A stretch of DNA of 61,295 nt from an uncultured Romboutsia sp. (GCA_937880075.1 CALFLM010000054.1:1-61295); one strand, 5' to 3'. Counted from the stretch's first letter, positions 36,483 through 45,382 are shown. Notes: generated by a model from the letters alone, not told the origin. Program-made: numbers and translations.

Positions 36483-37604
36483 ATGAGTGCAATAAGATAT
36501 GAGCTTATAAAAACATGTAAACAAAGTGGGGCAAGACTTGGAAGACTTCATACTCCACATGGTGTTATAGAAACACCTATATTTATGCCTGTTGGAACTC
36601 AAGCAACAGTAAAATCAATGACACCAGAAGAACTTAAGGAAATAGGTTCACAAATAATATTAAGTAACACATATCATTTATATATGAGACCAGGTCACGA
36701 TTTAGTTAAAGAGGCTGGTGGATTACACAAATTTATGAACTGGGATAGACCAATACTTACAGATAGTGGAGGATTCCAAGTATTTAGCTTAGGTCCGCTT
36801 AGAAAGATAACAGAAGAAGGCGTTCACTTTAGATCTCACATAGATGGATCTAAACACTTTATAAGTCCTGAAAAAGCTATGGAAATACAAAATGCTCTAG
36901 GTTCAGATATAATGATGGCATTTGACGAATGTGCTCCATATCCTGCTGATAGAGAATATGTTAAAAACTCTTTAGAAAGAACTACAAGATGGTTAAAAAG
37001 ATGTAAAGATGCTCATAAAAACACAGAAAAACAAGCTTTATTTGGGATAATCCAAGGTGGAATGTACAAAGATTTAAGAGAACAATCAGCTAAAGAAATA
37101 TTAGAGCTTGATTTACCAGGATATGCAGTTGGTGGTTTAAGTGTTGGAGAGCCAAAAGAATTAATGTATGAAGTATTAGATTACACAGTACCTTTAATGC
37201 CAGAAGATAAGCCAAGATATTTAATGGGTGTTGGTAGTCCTGATGATTTATTAGAAGGTGTTATAAGAGGAATAGACATGTTTGACTGTGTATTACCTAC
37301 TCGTATAGCTAGAAATGGTACTGCAATGACTAGTGTTGGTAAAGTAGTTGTTAGAAATGCAAAATATGCAAGAGACTTTAGTCCACTAGATCCAAACTGT
37401 GATTGTTATTGTTGTAAAAATTATACAAGAGCATATATAAGACATTTAGTTAAAGCTAATGAAATACTAGCATCAAGATTAATAACTACTCATAATTTAT
37501 ACTTCTTATTAAACTTAATGAAGCAAGTAAGAGAAGCGATAATGGAAGATAGATTATTAGATTTTAAGGAAGAATTCTTCAAGGTATATGGATATACGAA
37601 ATAA
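36483..37604 (+). CDS. tgt: tRNA-guanine transglycosylase
   Basis: It exchanges guanine 34 of GUN-anticodon tRNAs for a queuine precursor. The catalytic Asp is in LTDSGGFQVF, a second in MFDCVLPTRIARNG, and the zinc site is CDCYCCKNYTRAYIRH near the C-terminus. Length 373 aa is standard. The ATG follows AAGGAGAC. It is followed by yajC, as in many Firmicutes. Confidence 0.98.
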   Translation: MSAIRYELIKTCKQSGARLGRLHTPHGVIETPIFMPVGTQATVKSMTPEELKEIGSQIILSNTYHLYMRPGHDLVKEAGGLHKFMNWDRPILTDSGGFQVFSLGPLRKITEEGVHFRSHIDGSKHFISPEKAMEIQNALGSDIMMAFDECAPYPADREYVKNSLERTTRWLKRCKDAHKNTEKQALFGIIQGGMYKDLREQSAKEILELDLPGYAVGGLSVGEPKELMYEVLDYTVPLMPEDKPRYLMGVGSPDDLLEGVIRGIDMFDCVLPTRIARNGTAMTSVGKVVVRNAKYARDFSPLDPNCDCYCCKNYTRAYIRHLVKANEILASRLITTHNLYFLLNLMKQVREAIMEDRLLDFKEEFFKVYGYTK

Positions 37605-37690
37605 ATTAAAATATACTATTAATTAGAATTATTTTAATATATAATATTTAATATATACAAATAATTTTAAACTTTGAAGGAGTGGAACAT

Positions 37691-37975
37691 ATGAGTGCGC
37701 AAACACAACAGATGATCATAGGATTACTTATGTGGATTGTAGTATTTGGAGTATTTTATTTCTTATTAATAAGACCACAAAAGAAAAAAGATAAACAATT
37801 AAAAGAAATGAGAGAGAACTTAAACGTAGGGGATAAGGTTACTACTATAGGTGGTATAATAGCTCACGTTGCTAAGGTTGAAGAAAATTCTGTAATACTA
37901 GAAATAGGACCAAACAGAACTAAAGTACCATTTGAAAAATGGGCTATAGGAACTGTTGAATCTAAAGAAGCATAA
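37691..37975 (+). CDS. yajC: Preprotein translocase accessory protein YajC
   Basis: A 94-aa single-span membrane protein that associates with SecDF-YidC. The segment at about residues 10-29 is followed by the signature RPQKKKDKQLKEMRENLNVGDKVTTIGGI. The ATG at 37691 is used (GAAGGAGTGG upstream); the GTG nine bases upstream belongs to that site. No secDF genes follow in this window. Confidence 0.96.
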   Translation: MSAQTQQMIIGLLMWIVVFGVFYFLLIRPQKKKDKQLKEMRENLNVGDKVTTIGGIIAHVAKVEENSVILEIGPNRTKVPFEKWAIGTVESKEA

Positions 37976-37999
37976 TAAATAGTAATGTTTGTACCTTTT

Positions 38000-38031
38000 C
38001 TTGAATATATATTAACGAGTATATATTCGAG
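38000..38031 (+). promoter_or_regulatory. Hairpin just upstream of the TIGR04086 gene's ribosome binding site
   Basis: CTTGAATATATA pairs with TATATATTCGAG (one G-T wobble) around an eight-base loop. It abuts GGGGAGG, and the ATG is at 38046. There is no T run, so it looks less like a terminator than a leader structure. Confidence 0.55.
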
Positions 38032-38045
38032 GGGAGGTATTTTTT

Positions 38046-38408
38046 ATGGAGAAAACAAATTACATACTAAAGGGATTAGGATATTCATATATATTAACAC
38101 TAGCAACATTATTAATATATAACTTAGCCCTTACTTTTACTAGTTTATCAGGAAATTCTATAGCTATGGCATCATCAGCAATAACTACTGCATCATCAGC
38201 ATTTGGAGGATTTTATGCATCAAAGAATATAAAAGAAAAAGGCCTTATATATGGTCTATTAGTCGGTCTTATGTACATAGTATGCCTTATATTAATAGTA
38301 TTTTTAGCAAAGGATAGTTTTTCATTTGAAATGGATATATTATACAAAATATTGTTAGTATCTCTAGCTGGTGGGATCGGTGGAGTTTTAGGTGTAAACT
38401 TTAAATAA
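38046..38408 (+). CDS. TIGR04086 family membrane protein
   Basis: A 120-aa protein with four predicted membrane segments (about 10-30, 38-55, 65-85 and 98-116) and a glycine-rich motif near the end (SLAGGIGGVLGVN). It matches the TIGR04086 family, found between yajC and the SCIFF peptide gene in many clostridia, as here. The function is unknown; its constant position suggests a link to peptide export or envelope function, an inference only. Confidence 0.85.
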   Translation: MEKTNYILKGLGYSYILTLATLLIYNLALTFTSLSGNSIAMASSAITTASSAFGGFYASKNIKEKGLIYGLLVGLMYIVCLILIVFLAKDSFSFEMDILYKILLVSLAGGIGGVLGVNFK

Positions 38409-38410
38409 TA

Positions 38411-38439
38411 TTTAACATTTTAAAATTATATGATATAAT
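38411..38439 (+). promoter_or_regulatory. Candidate promoter of scfA
   Basis: TTTAAC (38411-38416) is a weak -35, followed after 17 bases by TATAAT (38434-38439) with an extended TGA before it. It lies 36 bases upstream of the scfA start. Confidence 0.55.
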
Positions 38440-38474
38440 TATTTAAGAAATTTTTGAGTAGGAGGTATTTAAAG

Positions 38475-38618
38475 ATGGAGAAAAAACATGTAAAAACTTT
38501 ATCTGGTGCTACTTTAAAGGAAAGTGCTGCAAAAGGTGGATGTGGGGAATGTCAAACTTCTTGCCAATCAGCTTGCAAAACTTCTTGTACAGTTGCAAAT
38601 CAAGAGTGTGAAAGATAA
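38475..38618 (+). CDS. scfA: SCIFF ranthipeptide precursor (six cysteines in forty-five residues)
   Basis: A 47-residue peptide. The leader-like N-terminus MEKKHVKTLSGATLKESAAK precedes a core with Cys at 23, 26, 30, 34, 38 and 45 (spacing CX2CX3CX3CX3CX6C), the SCIFF pattern. Radical SAM enzymes link such cysteines through sulfur to gamma carbons of other residues. The ATG follows AGGAGG, and a strong terminator follows. Its maturase scfB lies about 3.2 kb downstream. The biological role of SCIFF peptides is not settled. Confidence 0.96.
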   Translation: MEKKHVKTLSGATLKESAAKGGCGECQTSCQSACKTSCTVANQECER

Positions 38619-38636
38619 TAATTTATAATAAATACG

Positions 38637-38672
38637 AAAAAGACGTTATTATTATTATGGCGTCTTTTTTTT
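38637..38672 (+). terminator. scfA terminator
   Basis: AAAAAGACG pairs with CGTCTTTTT and is followed by more T residues. Confidence 0.9.
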
Positions 38673-38762
38673 GTATTAAACTTTATAAAAATATATATTG
38701 GAGTAATAACCATAACTATTGATAATAATATATACATACTCAAAATAAGAGGAGGTATATTT

Positions 38763-38957
38763 ATGAAGGATAAAGATAAACAAAATAAAAATATAGAGAA
38801 GCTAACATATGATATATTAGGGAATGCATTTGTAGGAAATTTATTTGATATATCAAGTGATACAGATAATATATCACAAAATCTTGTAACTTATTTAGAA
38901 TTAGATGATATAAAAAAATTAAGTAAGGAATACAAGAATAACATTGAAAAAAAATAA
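38763..38957 (+). CDS. Unrecognised 64-aa protein
   Basis: A small, highly charged protein (MKDKDKQNKNIEKLTYDILG start, EYKNNIEKK end) with a predicted helix and a conserved-looking middle (GNAFVGNLFDISSDT). I do not recognise it. The ATG has a strong AGGAGG site, which supports a real gene. It lies between scfA and murJ and has no Cys, membrane or signal segment. Confidence 0.6.
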   Translation: MKDKDKQNKNIEKLTYDILGNAFVGNLFDISSDTDNISQNLVTYLELDDIKKLSKEYKNNIEKK

Positions 38958-38984
38958 ATTTTAATTGTTAATTAAGGTTTATTT

Positions 38985-39160
38985 AACCTATGAAGCATAA
39001 AATATATAAGAATGAGTTTTTTTATTTAAGTGATTATAATTTATAATCCTAACTGCTAATGATTATAGAAACGGATGTATCCTAAGCGTTAGCAAGGATA
39101 TATCGTTGGCGACATGAAATGTTTCGCCAACACGCTATTCAAGCAAAGCGAATTTTTTAT
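38985..39160. repeat. Modular intergenic repeat, copy C
   Basis: Contains AACCTATGAA (as in copy A), GAAACGGATGTATCC, GGATATATCGTTGGCGACATGA and TTCGCCAACACG, and ends GCGAATTTTTT. GTTGGCGA pairs with TCGCCAAC across the loop, forming a hairpin. It lies between the 64-aa gene and murJ. Confidence 0.75.
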
Positions 39161-39240
39161 TTTATCAATCGTTATATATTATGTTAAAATAGAGCATAAT
39201 CAAATAAATAAGATTTAATAACGTATAGGAGAGAAAAATT

Positions 39241-40788
39241 ATGTCAAAAGTAGCAAAGGCAGCTGTAGGATTAATGGCAGCAACTTTAGTTGCTAAGATA
39301 CTAGGCTTTGGTAGAGAGTTAGCCCTAGCTTCAGCATATGGAGCATCAGGAGTTAGTGATGCATTCTTAGTGGCTATGAACATACCAGCAGTAATATTTA
39401 CTGCTATAGGTACATCTCTAGGAACTGCATTTATTCCACTTTATTGTGAAGTAAATGCAAATAAAGGAGAGAAAGAATCTAAAAAGTTTACAAATAATAT
39501 ATTTAATATTGTTGTAATTATATGCCTAGTTCTTTCAGCAATAGGAGCAATATTCACACCACAAATAGTAAAAATATTTGCTGTTGGATTTGAAGGTGAA
39601 ACACTTAGCTTAGCAATTTACTTTACAAGAGTAATGATACTAGGACTGGCATTTTTAGGAATGAGCTATATTATGATGGCATACCTACAAGTAAAAGAAA
39701 ATTTTATAATACCAGGTTTTATGTCAGTTCCGTATAATATTCTTATAATTATATCAATAATTGTAAGTGTGAAAATAAGTCCTTATTTATTGCCTTGGGG
39801 TACGTTAATTGGATTATCACTTCAATTTTTATTTCAACTTCCTTTTGCAATGAAAAAAGGATTTAGATACAAGTCGTACATAGATGTTAAAGATGAATAT
39901 CTTAAGAGAATGCTTTGGCTTATAGCTCCGGTTTTAATAGGTGTTGCAGTTAATCAAATAAATACTATAGTAGATAGAACTATAGCATCTACATTAGTTG
40001 AAGGTAGTATATCAGCATTAAATTATGCTACAAAGCTAAATCAATTTGTTATGGGTATGTTTATAGTTTCTATATCATCTGTTGTATACCCTATGTTGTC
40101 AAAGTTATCATCTGAAAACAACAAAGAAAAGTTCAATAAATCAATAATAACATCGGTAAACACTGTAACGTTATTAGTTATACCAGTATCTATTGGAGCA
40201 ATAATACTTGCAAACCCAATTGTTAAATTATTATTCCAGAGAGGTGAATTTGATGCTAGAGCGACTCAGATGACAGCTGTGGCTCTTATATTTTATTCAA
40301 TTGGTATGATTGGATATGGTCTTAGAGATATATTAGGTAAAGTATTTTACTCATTACAAGACACTAGAACTCCTATGATAAATGGAGCAATAGCGATGGT
40401 TTTAAATATAGTACTTAATATATTATTTGTTAAATTTACTAATATGCAAATTGCTGGACTTGCATTTGCGACTAGCATATCAGCTTTATTTACTATAGCA
40501 TTATTATTTATAAGTTTAAGAAAAAAAATAGGCAGTTTTGGTGGTAAATCAATAGCATTAAGTATGATTAAGTCTTTAATTTCAGGTCTTATAATGGCAG
40601 TAGTAACTTTATTTGCATACAATAATATAGCTAATATGCTAGGAAGTGGATTTATAAAAGAGGCCATAACTTTAGCAGTATCAGTAGGAATAGGTGCTAT
40701 AGTTTATGGTATAAGTATTATAATACTTAAAGTAGATGAAGTTAATATAATTTTAGATAAAGTCAAAGGAAAGTTTAATAGAAAATAA
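39241..40788 (+). CDS. murJ: Lipid II flippase MurJ (MviN family)
   Basis: A 515-aa membrane protein with about 14 predicted segments. It flips lipid II for peptidoglycan synthesis. The opening VAKILGFGRELALASAYGAS (about residues 18-37), containing the conserved ...GFxRE motif, and the repeat arrangement fit MurJ. The C-terminal ending (IILKVDEVNIILDKVKGKF) is basic. The ATG follows GGAGAG. It is preceded by repeat copy C and its own region, so it is likely monocistronic or in a unit with the HD protein after it. Confidence 0.94.
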   Translation: MSKVAKAAVGLMAATLVAKILGFGRELALASAYGASGVSDAFLVAMNIPAVIFTAIGTSLGTAFIPLYCEVNANKGEKESKKFTNNIFNIVVIICLVLSAIGAIFTPQIVKIFAVGFEGETLSLAIYFTRVMILGLAFLGMSYIMMAYLQVKENFIIPGFMSVPYNILIIISIIVSVKISPYLLPWGTLIGLSLQFLFQLPFAMKKGFRYKSYIDVKDEYLKRMLWLIAPVLIGVAVNQINTIVDRTIASTLVEGSISALNYATKLNQFVMGMFIVSISSVVYPMLSKLSSENNKEKFNKSIITSVNTVTLLVIPVSIGAIILANPIVKLLFQRGEFDARATQMTAVALIFYSIGMIGYGLRDILGKVFYSLQDTRTPMINGAIAMVLNIVLNILFVKFTNMQIAGLAFATSISALFTIALLFISLRKKIGSFGGKSIALSMIKSLISGLIMAVVTLFAYNNIANMLGSGFIKEAITLAVSVGIGAIVYGISIIILKVDEVNIILDKVKGKFNRK

Positions 40789-40860
40789 ATTTAGATGGAG
40801 ATATTTTAAAATAAATAGTTGCTTTAAAATACTCCATTTTTCATTATAATAATATATTAT

Positions 40861-40888
40861 CTGAGAAATGAGCGAAGTAAATTTTTGT
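40861..40888. repeat. Modular intergenic repeat, fragment D
   Basis: ATGAGCGAAGTAAATTTTTG matches the right end of copies B and C (ATGAGCGAAGCGAATTTTTT). Only this end is seen here. Confidence 0.55.
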
Positions 40889-40932
40889 AAAATAAACTGA
40901 AAATCCTTAATTAACAATAGAAGGAGAGAACA

Positions 40933-41442
40933 ATGATACCTAAAAGAGTAAAGCAATTTTATGTTAACGTGACAGATAAGATGACTAAAAAAGATTATGA
41001 TTATGCTATGGAAATACTAAACAGTAAAGAGTTGGAATTATTCATGAGGTTATCTAAATCAGAACAAAAGCATAGTATTAGAATAGCGAAAAATATAGAA
41101 TTTATTATAGATAATAAGAAAACTGATGATGAAGATATATTAAGAAATAGAAACTTATTAATTAAGTCCGCTTTATTACATGATATAGGGAAGATTACTA
41201 AACGGTTAAATGTAATTGATAAATCTATAATAGTTATATTAAATAAATTAACTAACGGTAAATTAAAAAATATTAAAAAATCTAAAAAAATACAGTGCTA
41301 TTATAATCATAGTAGTTACGGATATGAAATTTTAAAAGATATGATTGAGAATGAGATTATATTAGATATAGTTAAAAATCATCATAGTGATAATGGTAAT
41401 AAGGTGGTTAACTTTTTTAAACAGATAGATGATAAGAACTAG
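40933..41442 (+). CDS. HD domain phosphohydrolase-like protein
   Basis: A 169-aa protein of the HD superfamily. The metal-binding HD pair is in LLHDIGKITKR at about residues 76-86; other HD ligands are likely in YYNHSSYGYEIL and NHHSDNG near the end. It resembles small proteins that hydrolyse nucleotides or cyclic nucleotides, but the substrate is unknown. The N-terminal part is a charged helical region. The ATG follows AAGGAGAG. Confidence 0.82.
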   Translation: MIPKRVKQFYVNVTDKMTKKDYDYAMEILNSKELELFMRLSKSEQKHSIRIAKNIEFIIDNKKTDDEDILRNRNLLIKSALLHDIGKITKRLNVIDKSIIVILNKLTNGKLKNIKKSKKIQCYYNHSSYGYEILKDMIENEIILDIVKNHHSDNGNKVVNFFKQIDDKN

Positions 41443-41507
41443 ATATTTATTGTAACTATATAGTAAAAAGTTAGATTAATTATATATACTAAATTAAATA
41501 TATATGG

Positions 41508-41620
41508 TTTTAATTAAAATACTTCATTAGGTAAAGTTATTATTTTGTATTGTTCAAAAATACAATAAATAATAAAATTATTTTATAGTGTAGAATTATT
41601 ATTAGAACACATATATATAA
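41508..41620. repeat. AT-rich repeat, copy 1 (paired with 56701-56807)
   Basis: TTTAATTAAAATACTT, GGTAAAGTTATTATTTTGTA and GTAGAATTATTATTAGAA occur in the same order and spacing in both copies. The left half can form a hairpin (TTGTATT with AATACAA). A four-base TAAT insertion here and a few substitutions separate the copies. Confidence 0.85.
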
Positions 41621-41679
41621 TTATTTTTTACTAGATAATATAGAATTAAATAGTTATAAAGGCGAATTTTGTAATAATC

Positions 41680-41708
41680 TTGCCTATACTTTATATAAGT
41701 TATATAAT
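41680..41708 (+). promoter_or_regulatory. Candidate promoter of scfB
   Basis: TTGCCT (41680-41685), a 17-base spacer and TATAAT (41703-41708); the start codon is 78 bases downstream. It means the maturase need not depend on scfA transcription. Confidence 0.7.
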
Positions 41709-41785
41709 GAAGAATAGATTAATTTTAATTCGAGTAAAGTGCGTTCATATAGATAAATTGAATTGGTAATTAGGAGGAGAGAAAA

Positions 41786-43159
41786 ATGAGTATGATACAT
41801 AAGTTTTCAATGAACGGATACAATATAGTACTAGATGTTAACGGAGGAGCAGTTCATGTTGTAGATGAAGTTGCTTATAACTTAGTTGACTTATATAAGG
41901 AAAAAACTAAAGAAGAAATAATAGAAAGTCTAAAAGAAAATTATACAGTAGAGCAAATAAATGAAGCTTACGATGAAATAAAGACTTTAGAAGAAGAAGG
42001 TCTTTTATATACAGAGGATACATATCAATACCATCCAAGTTTCATAGATAGAAAAAAAGTAGTTAAAGCCTTATGTTTACATGTTGCCCATGATTGTAAC
42101 TTAAAATGTAAGTACTGTTTTGCTGCACAAGGTGACTTTGGTGGAGAAAAGCAAATGATGAGTTTTGAAGTTGGTAAAGCTGCAATAGACTACTTAATAG
42201 CTAACTCAGGAAATAGAAGAAACTTAGAAATAGATTTCTTTGGTGGAGAGCCACTAATGAATTTTGATGTAGTAAAACAATTAGTTGAATATGGAAGAAG
42301 TATAGAAAAAGAAAATAACAAGAACATAAGATTTACTATAACTACGAATGGTATATTATTAGATGACGAAAAGATAGAGTACATAAATGAAAATATGCAC
42401 AACGTAGTATTAAGTTTAGATGGTAGAAAAGAAGTAAATGATAATATGAGACCTACATTAAATGATAAAGGTAGCCATGATATCATATTACCTAAATTTA
42501 AAAAGCTTATAGAAACTAGACCAAAAGATAAATACTATTATATAAGAGGAACATTTACAAGAGATAATTTAGATTTCTCTGAAGATGTTATGCATTTTGC
42601 AAATGAAGGATTTGCACTTACTTCTGTTGAACCAGTTGTAGGAGATGAGTCAAATCCTTATGCATTAAGAGAAGAAGATATGCCAAAAGTATTTGAAGAA
42701 TATGAGAATTTAGCAATTAAATATGCAGATATGTTAAAAGATGGAAAAGACTTTAAATTCTTCCACTTTATGATAGATTTAAATCAAGGGCCATGTGTAA
42801 TAAAGAGAATAACTGGATGTGGTGCAGGAAATGAATATCTTGCTATAACTCCAGAGGGAGATATATATCCATGTCACCAATTCGTTGGAAATGAAGACTA
42901 CAAATTATCTAACATAATGAATGAAGAAATAGTATTCCCTCATGATTTAACTGAAAGCTTTAGAAATGCTCATGTATATAGTAAAGAAGATTGTAAAAAA
43001 TGTTGGAATAAATTCTACTGTTCAGGTGGATGTCATGCAAACGCAACTAATTTCAATGGAGATGTTATGAAGCCATATGAGTTAGGTTGTGAAATGCAAA
43101 AGAAAAGAACAGAATGTTCAATTATGATACAAGCAAAATTAATGTTAGAAGGTGAATAA
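41786..43159 (+). CDS. scfB: SCIFF peptide radical SAM maturase
   Basis: It installs sulfur-to-gamma-carbon thioether links in the SCIFF precursor. An N-terminal peptide-recognition domain (about residues 1-90) precedes the radical SAM core with CNLKCKYCF (CX3CX2C) near residues 104-112 and GGEPLMNFD. A SPASM-type C-terminal region carries further Cys clusters (CGAG, CHQF, CKKCWNKFYCSGGC and GCEM). Length 457 aa fits the family. The ATG follows AGGAGG. It is followed after 6 bases by a carbonic anhydrase gene. Confidence 0.96.
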   Translation: MSMIHKFSMNGYNIVLDVNGGAVHVVDEVAYNLVDLYKEKTKEEIIESLKENYTVEQINEAYDEIKTLEEEGLLYTEDTYQYHPSFIDRKKVVKALCLHVAHDCNLKCKYCFAAQGDFGGEKQMMSFEVGKAAIDYLIANSGNRRNLEIDFFGGEPLMNFDVVKQLVEYGRSIEKENNKNIRFTITTNGILLDDEKIEYINENMHNVVLSLDGRKEVNDNMRPTLNDKGSHDIILPKFKKLIETRPKDKYYYIRGTFTRDNLDFSEDVMHFANEGFALTSVEPVVGDESNPYALREEDMPKVFEEYENLAIKYADMLKDGKDFKFFHFMIDLNQGPCVIKRITGCGAGNEYLAITPEGDIYPCHQFVGNEDYKLSNIMNEEIVFPHDLTESFRNAHVYSKEDCKKCWNKFYCSGGCHANATNFNGDVMKPYELGCEMQKKRTECSIMIQAKLMLEGE

Positions 43160-43165
43160 TAGTCT

Positions 43166-43666
43166 ATGATAAAAGGATATCAAGGAATAGAACCTAAAAT
43201 AGATGAAACTGCATTTATAGCAGGAAGTGTCGATGTTATAGGTCAAGTTAATATAGGAAAAAATGTAAACATCTGGTATGGAGCTGTTTTAAGAGCAGAT
43301 GATAACTACATAACTGTAGGTGAAAATACAAATATACAAGATGGAAGCGTAGTGCATATATCAGAGGGATATCCTACAGTTATAGGTAACAACGTAACTA
43401 TAGGTCATAAATCAATAATTCATGGATGTGAAATAGGAGACAATACATTAATAGGGATGGGTTCAATAGTTTTAGATGGAGCTAAAATTGGAGAATTTAC
43501 GTTACTTGGTGCTGGAAGTTTAGTACCGCCAGGAAAAGAAATACCATCAGGTGTTTTAGCTATGGGTTCACCTGCTAAGGTAATAAGAGAACTTTCAGAA
43601 CAAGAAAAAGAAAATCTTACTCAATCGGCATTAAAATATGTAAAACTTGCAAATAATCATAAGTAA
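43166..43666 (+). CDS. Gamma-carbonic anhydrase-like hexapeptide protein
   Basis: A 166-aa left-handed beta-helix protein of the YrdA/CaiE type. Hexapeptide repeats run through residues 10-140 and the three zinc-binding histidines are in VVHISEG and IGHKSIIHGC. It may hydrate CO2, but many family members are not proven carbonic anhydrases. The gene starts 6 bases after scfB, so the two are co-transcribed. Confidence 0.9.
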   Translation: MIKGYQGIEPKIDETAFIAGSVDVIGQVNIGKNVNIWYGAVLRADDNYITVGENTNIQDGSVVHISEGYPTVIGNNVTIGHKSIIHGCEIGDNTLIGMGSIVLDGAKIGEFTLLGAGSLVPPGKEIPSGVLAMGSPAKVIRELSEQEKENLTQSALKYVKLANNHK

Positions 43667-43673
43667 CAAAATT

Positions 43674-43699
43674 AGGGCAATTATTATATTGCCCTTTTA
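43674..43699 (+). terminator. Terminator after the carbonic anhydrase gene
   Basis: AGGGCAAT pairs with ATTGCCCT and is followed by TTTT. Confidence 0.85.
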
Positions 43700-43720
43700 A
43701 AATTTTAGGAGTGGAATATA

Positions 43721-45382
43721 GTGAGAATAAGTTATAAAAACTTAAAAAGATACAAAGAAATTGCACATGTACTAATTAAATATGGATTTTCATTTATTGT
43801 AGAAAAGCTAAATATAGAGGATGTAGCGTATAAAATACCTATTACAAATACTTCTGAAGAGATAAAGCACATGTCTACAGCCACAAAGATTAGATGTGTT
43901 ATAGAAGAATTAGGTCCAACATATATAAAATTTGGGCAACTACTAAGTACAAGGAAAGATTTATTTGACCAAAATATAATAGATGAGCTTTCTAAATTAA
44001 GGGATAGTGTAGAACCATTTGATACAGATATAGCAAAAGCTATATTTAAAAATGAGACTGGATTAGATATAGATGATATTTTTAAGGAATTTAATGATAT
44101 TCCTATAGGATCTGCATCTATAGGTCAAGTTTATGAAGGCAAGTTAAAAAATAATAAAGATGTAATTGTAAAGATACAAAGACCTAATATAGAAGAAACT
44201 ATAAAATCTGATATAGAAATATTAAGTAGTATAGCTTCAGCATTAAAAGATTTATACAAAGATATTGATATAGACCTAAAGCAAGTAATAGAAGAATTCC
44301 ATACTCAATTAATGAGGGAGCTAGATTATAATTTTGAAGCTATGAATGCTATTAAATTTAAAAATATGTTTAAAGATAGCAAAGAAGTATATATACCGGA
44401 TATATATAGTGAATATAGTACAGAAAAAATATTAATAATGGAAAAAATAATAGGTATAAAGTTAAGTGATACTTCAAAAATTAAAGAGTTAGGTTGGAGT
44501 ACTAAAAATATAGCTGAAATAGGTGTAAGGTCGTTATTTAAACAAGTGTTTGAATATGGATTTTTTCATGGAGATCCACATCCAGGAAATATATTTGTAG
44601 TAAGTAGCAATTGTATATCGTATATAGATTTTGGAATGATTGGAATTATAGATAGTAAGACTTTAAATTTTTTAAACCATATGGCAATTGCAATAAGCAA
44701 TAAAAATATAGAGAGAGTAATTCATTTATTAATAGATATGAATATATTAAATTCAGATATAGACACTAGTAGTTTTAGGCAAGATTTACTATATTTAATG
44801 CACTATTATTATGATGTACCAATAGAGAAGTTAAGTATATCTAATATTTTAAATGAGATATTTAGATTTCTTAGAAAATATAAAGTACGTATACCATCTC
44901 AACTTTCTATGCTTGCAAAAACTATAATAACTTTAGAAGGAACTGCTAGAAGTTTAAATACAGACTTTTCAATATCATCAGTGGCAGAAGAATTTATCAA
45001 GTATTATTATATTAATAAACTTAGTATGGATAAGATACTACTTAGAGTTAAAGATAATACAGAAGAGGTATTTTTTGATATTAAAGCAATTCCAAAACAG
45101 CTAAAAACTATACTTAGAAACTTAGAGAATAATAATATTAAAATACAAATGGAAGATATAAAGTTTACAAATTTAGAGCGCTGTATAATTGATTTGGCTA
45201 CAAAGCTTTCACTAAGTTTAGTTTTAGCAGCCATGGTTGTTGGTTCTTCCCTTATAATATCATCACAAAATATAAATCAAAATATTTGGATAAAAATTAT
45301 GGCACTTACAGGTTTCTTTATATCATTTATAATAGGAATATTATTAGTTATTAAAATTTTTAGAAGCCAATATAGGAAATAA
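43721..45382 (+). CDS. UbiB/ABC1/AarF family atypical kinase
   Basis: A 553-aa protein with an atypical kinase/ATPase fold and two C-terminal membrane segments (about residues 495-520 and 525-545). Motifs are visible: the KxGQ-like KFGQLLSTR, GSASIGQVYEGKL (nucleotide loop), EIAELDYNFEA-like acidic region (LMRELDYNFE) and FFHGDPHPGNIF. In bacteria the family is linked to quinone synthesis, but clostridia lack ubiquinone, so the role is open. It starts at GTG behind GGAGTGG. Confidence 0.93.
   Translation: MRISYKNLKRYKEIAHVLIKYGFSFIVEKLNIEDVAYKIPITNTSEEIKHMSTATKIRCVIEELGPTYIKFGQLLSTRKDLFDQNIIDELSKLRDSVEPFDTDIAKAIFKNETGLDIDDIFKEFNDIPIGSASIGQVYEGKLKNNKDVIVKIQRPNIEETIKSDIEILSSIASALKDLYKDIDIDLKQVIEEFHTQLMRELDYNFEAMNAIKFKNMFKDSKEVYIPDIYSEYSTEKILIMEKIIGIKLSDTSKIKELGWSTKNIAEIGVRSLFKQVFEYGFFHGDPHPGNIFVVSSNCISYIDFGMIGIIDSKTLNFLNHMAIAISNKNIERVIHLLIDMNILNSDIDTSSFRQDLLYLMHYYYDVPIEKLSISNILNEIFRFLRKYKVRIPSQLSMLAKTIITLEGTARSLNTDFSISSVAEEFIKYYYINKLSMDKILLRVKDNTEEVFFDIKAIPKQLKTILRNLENNNIKIQMEDIKFTNLERCIIDLATKLSLSLVLAAMVVGSSLIISSQNINQNIWIKIMALTGFFISFIIGILLVIKIFRSQYRK

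Larger units (their letters stand above)
41443..41785. other. Intergenic region before scfB
   Basis: It holds one copy of the 110-bp AT-rich repeat (41508-41620) and the scfB promoter. No ORF with a ribosome binding site is seen. Confidence 0.6.
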
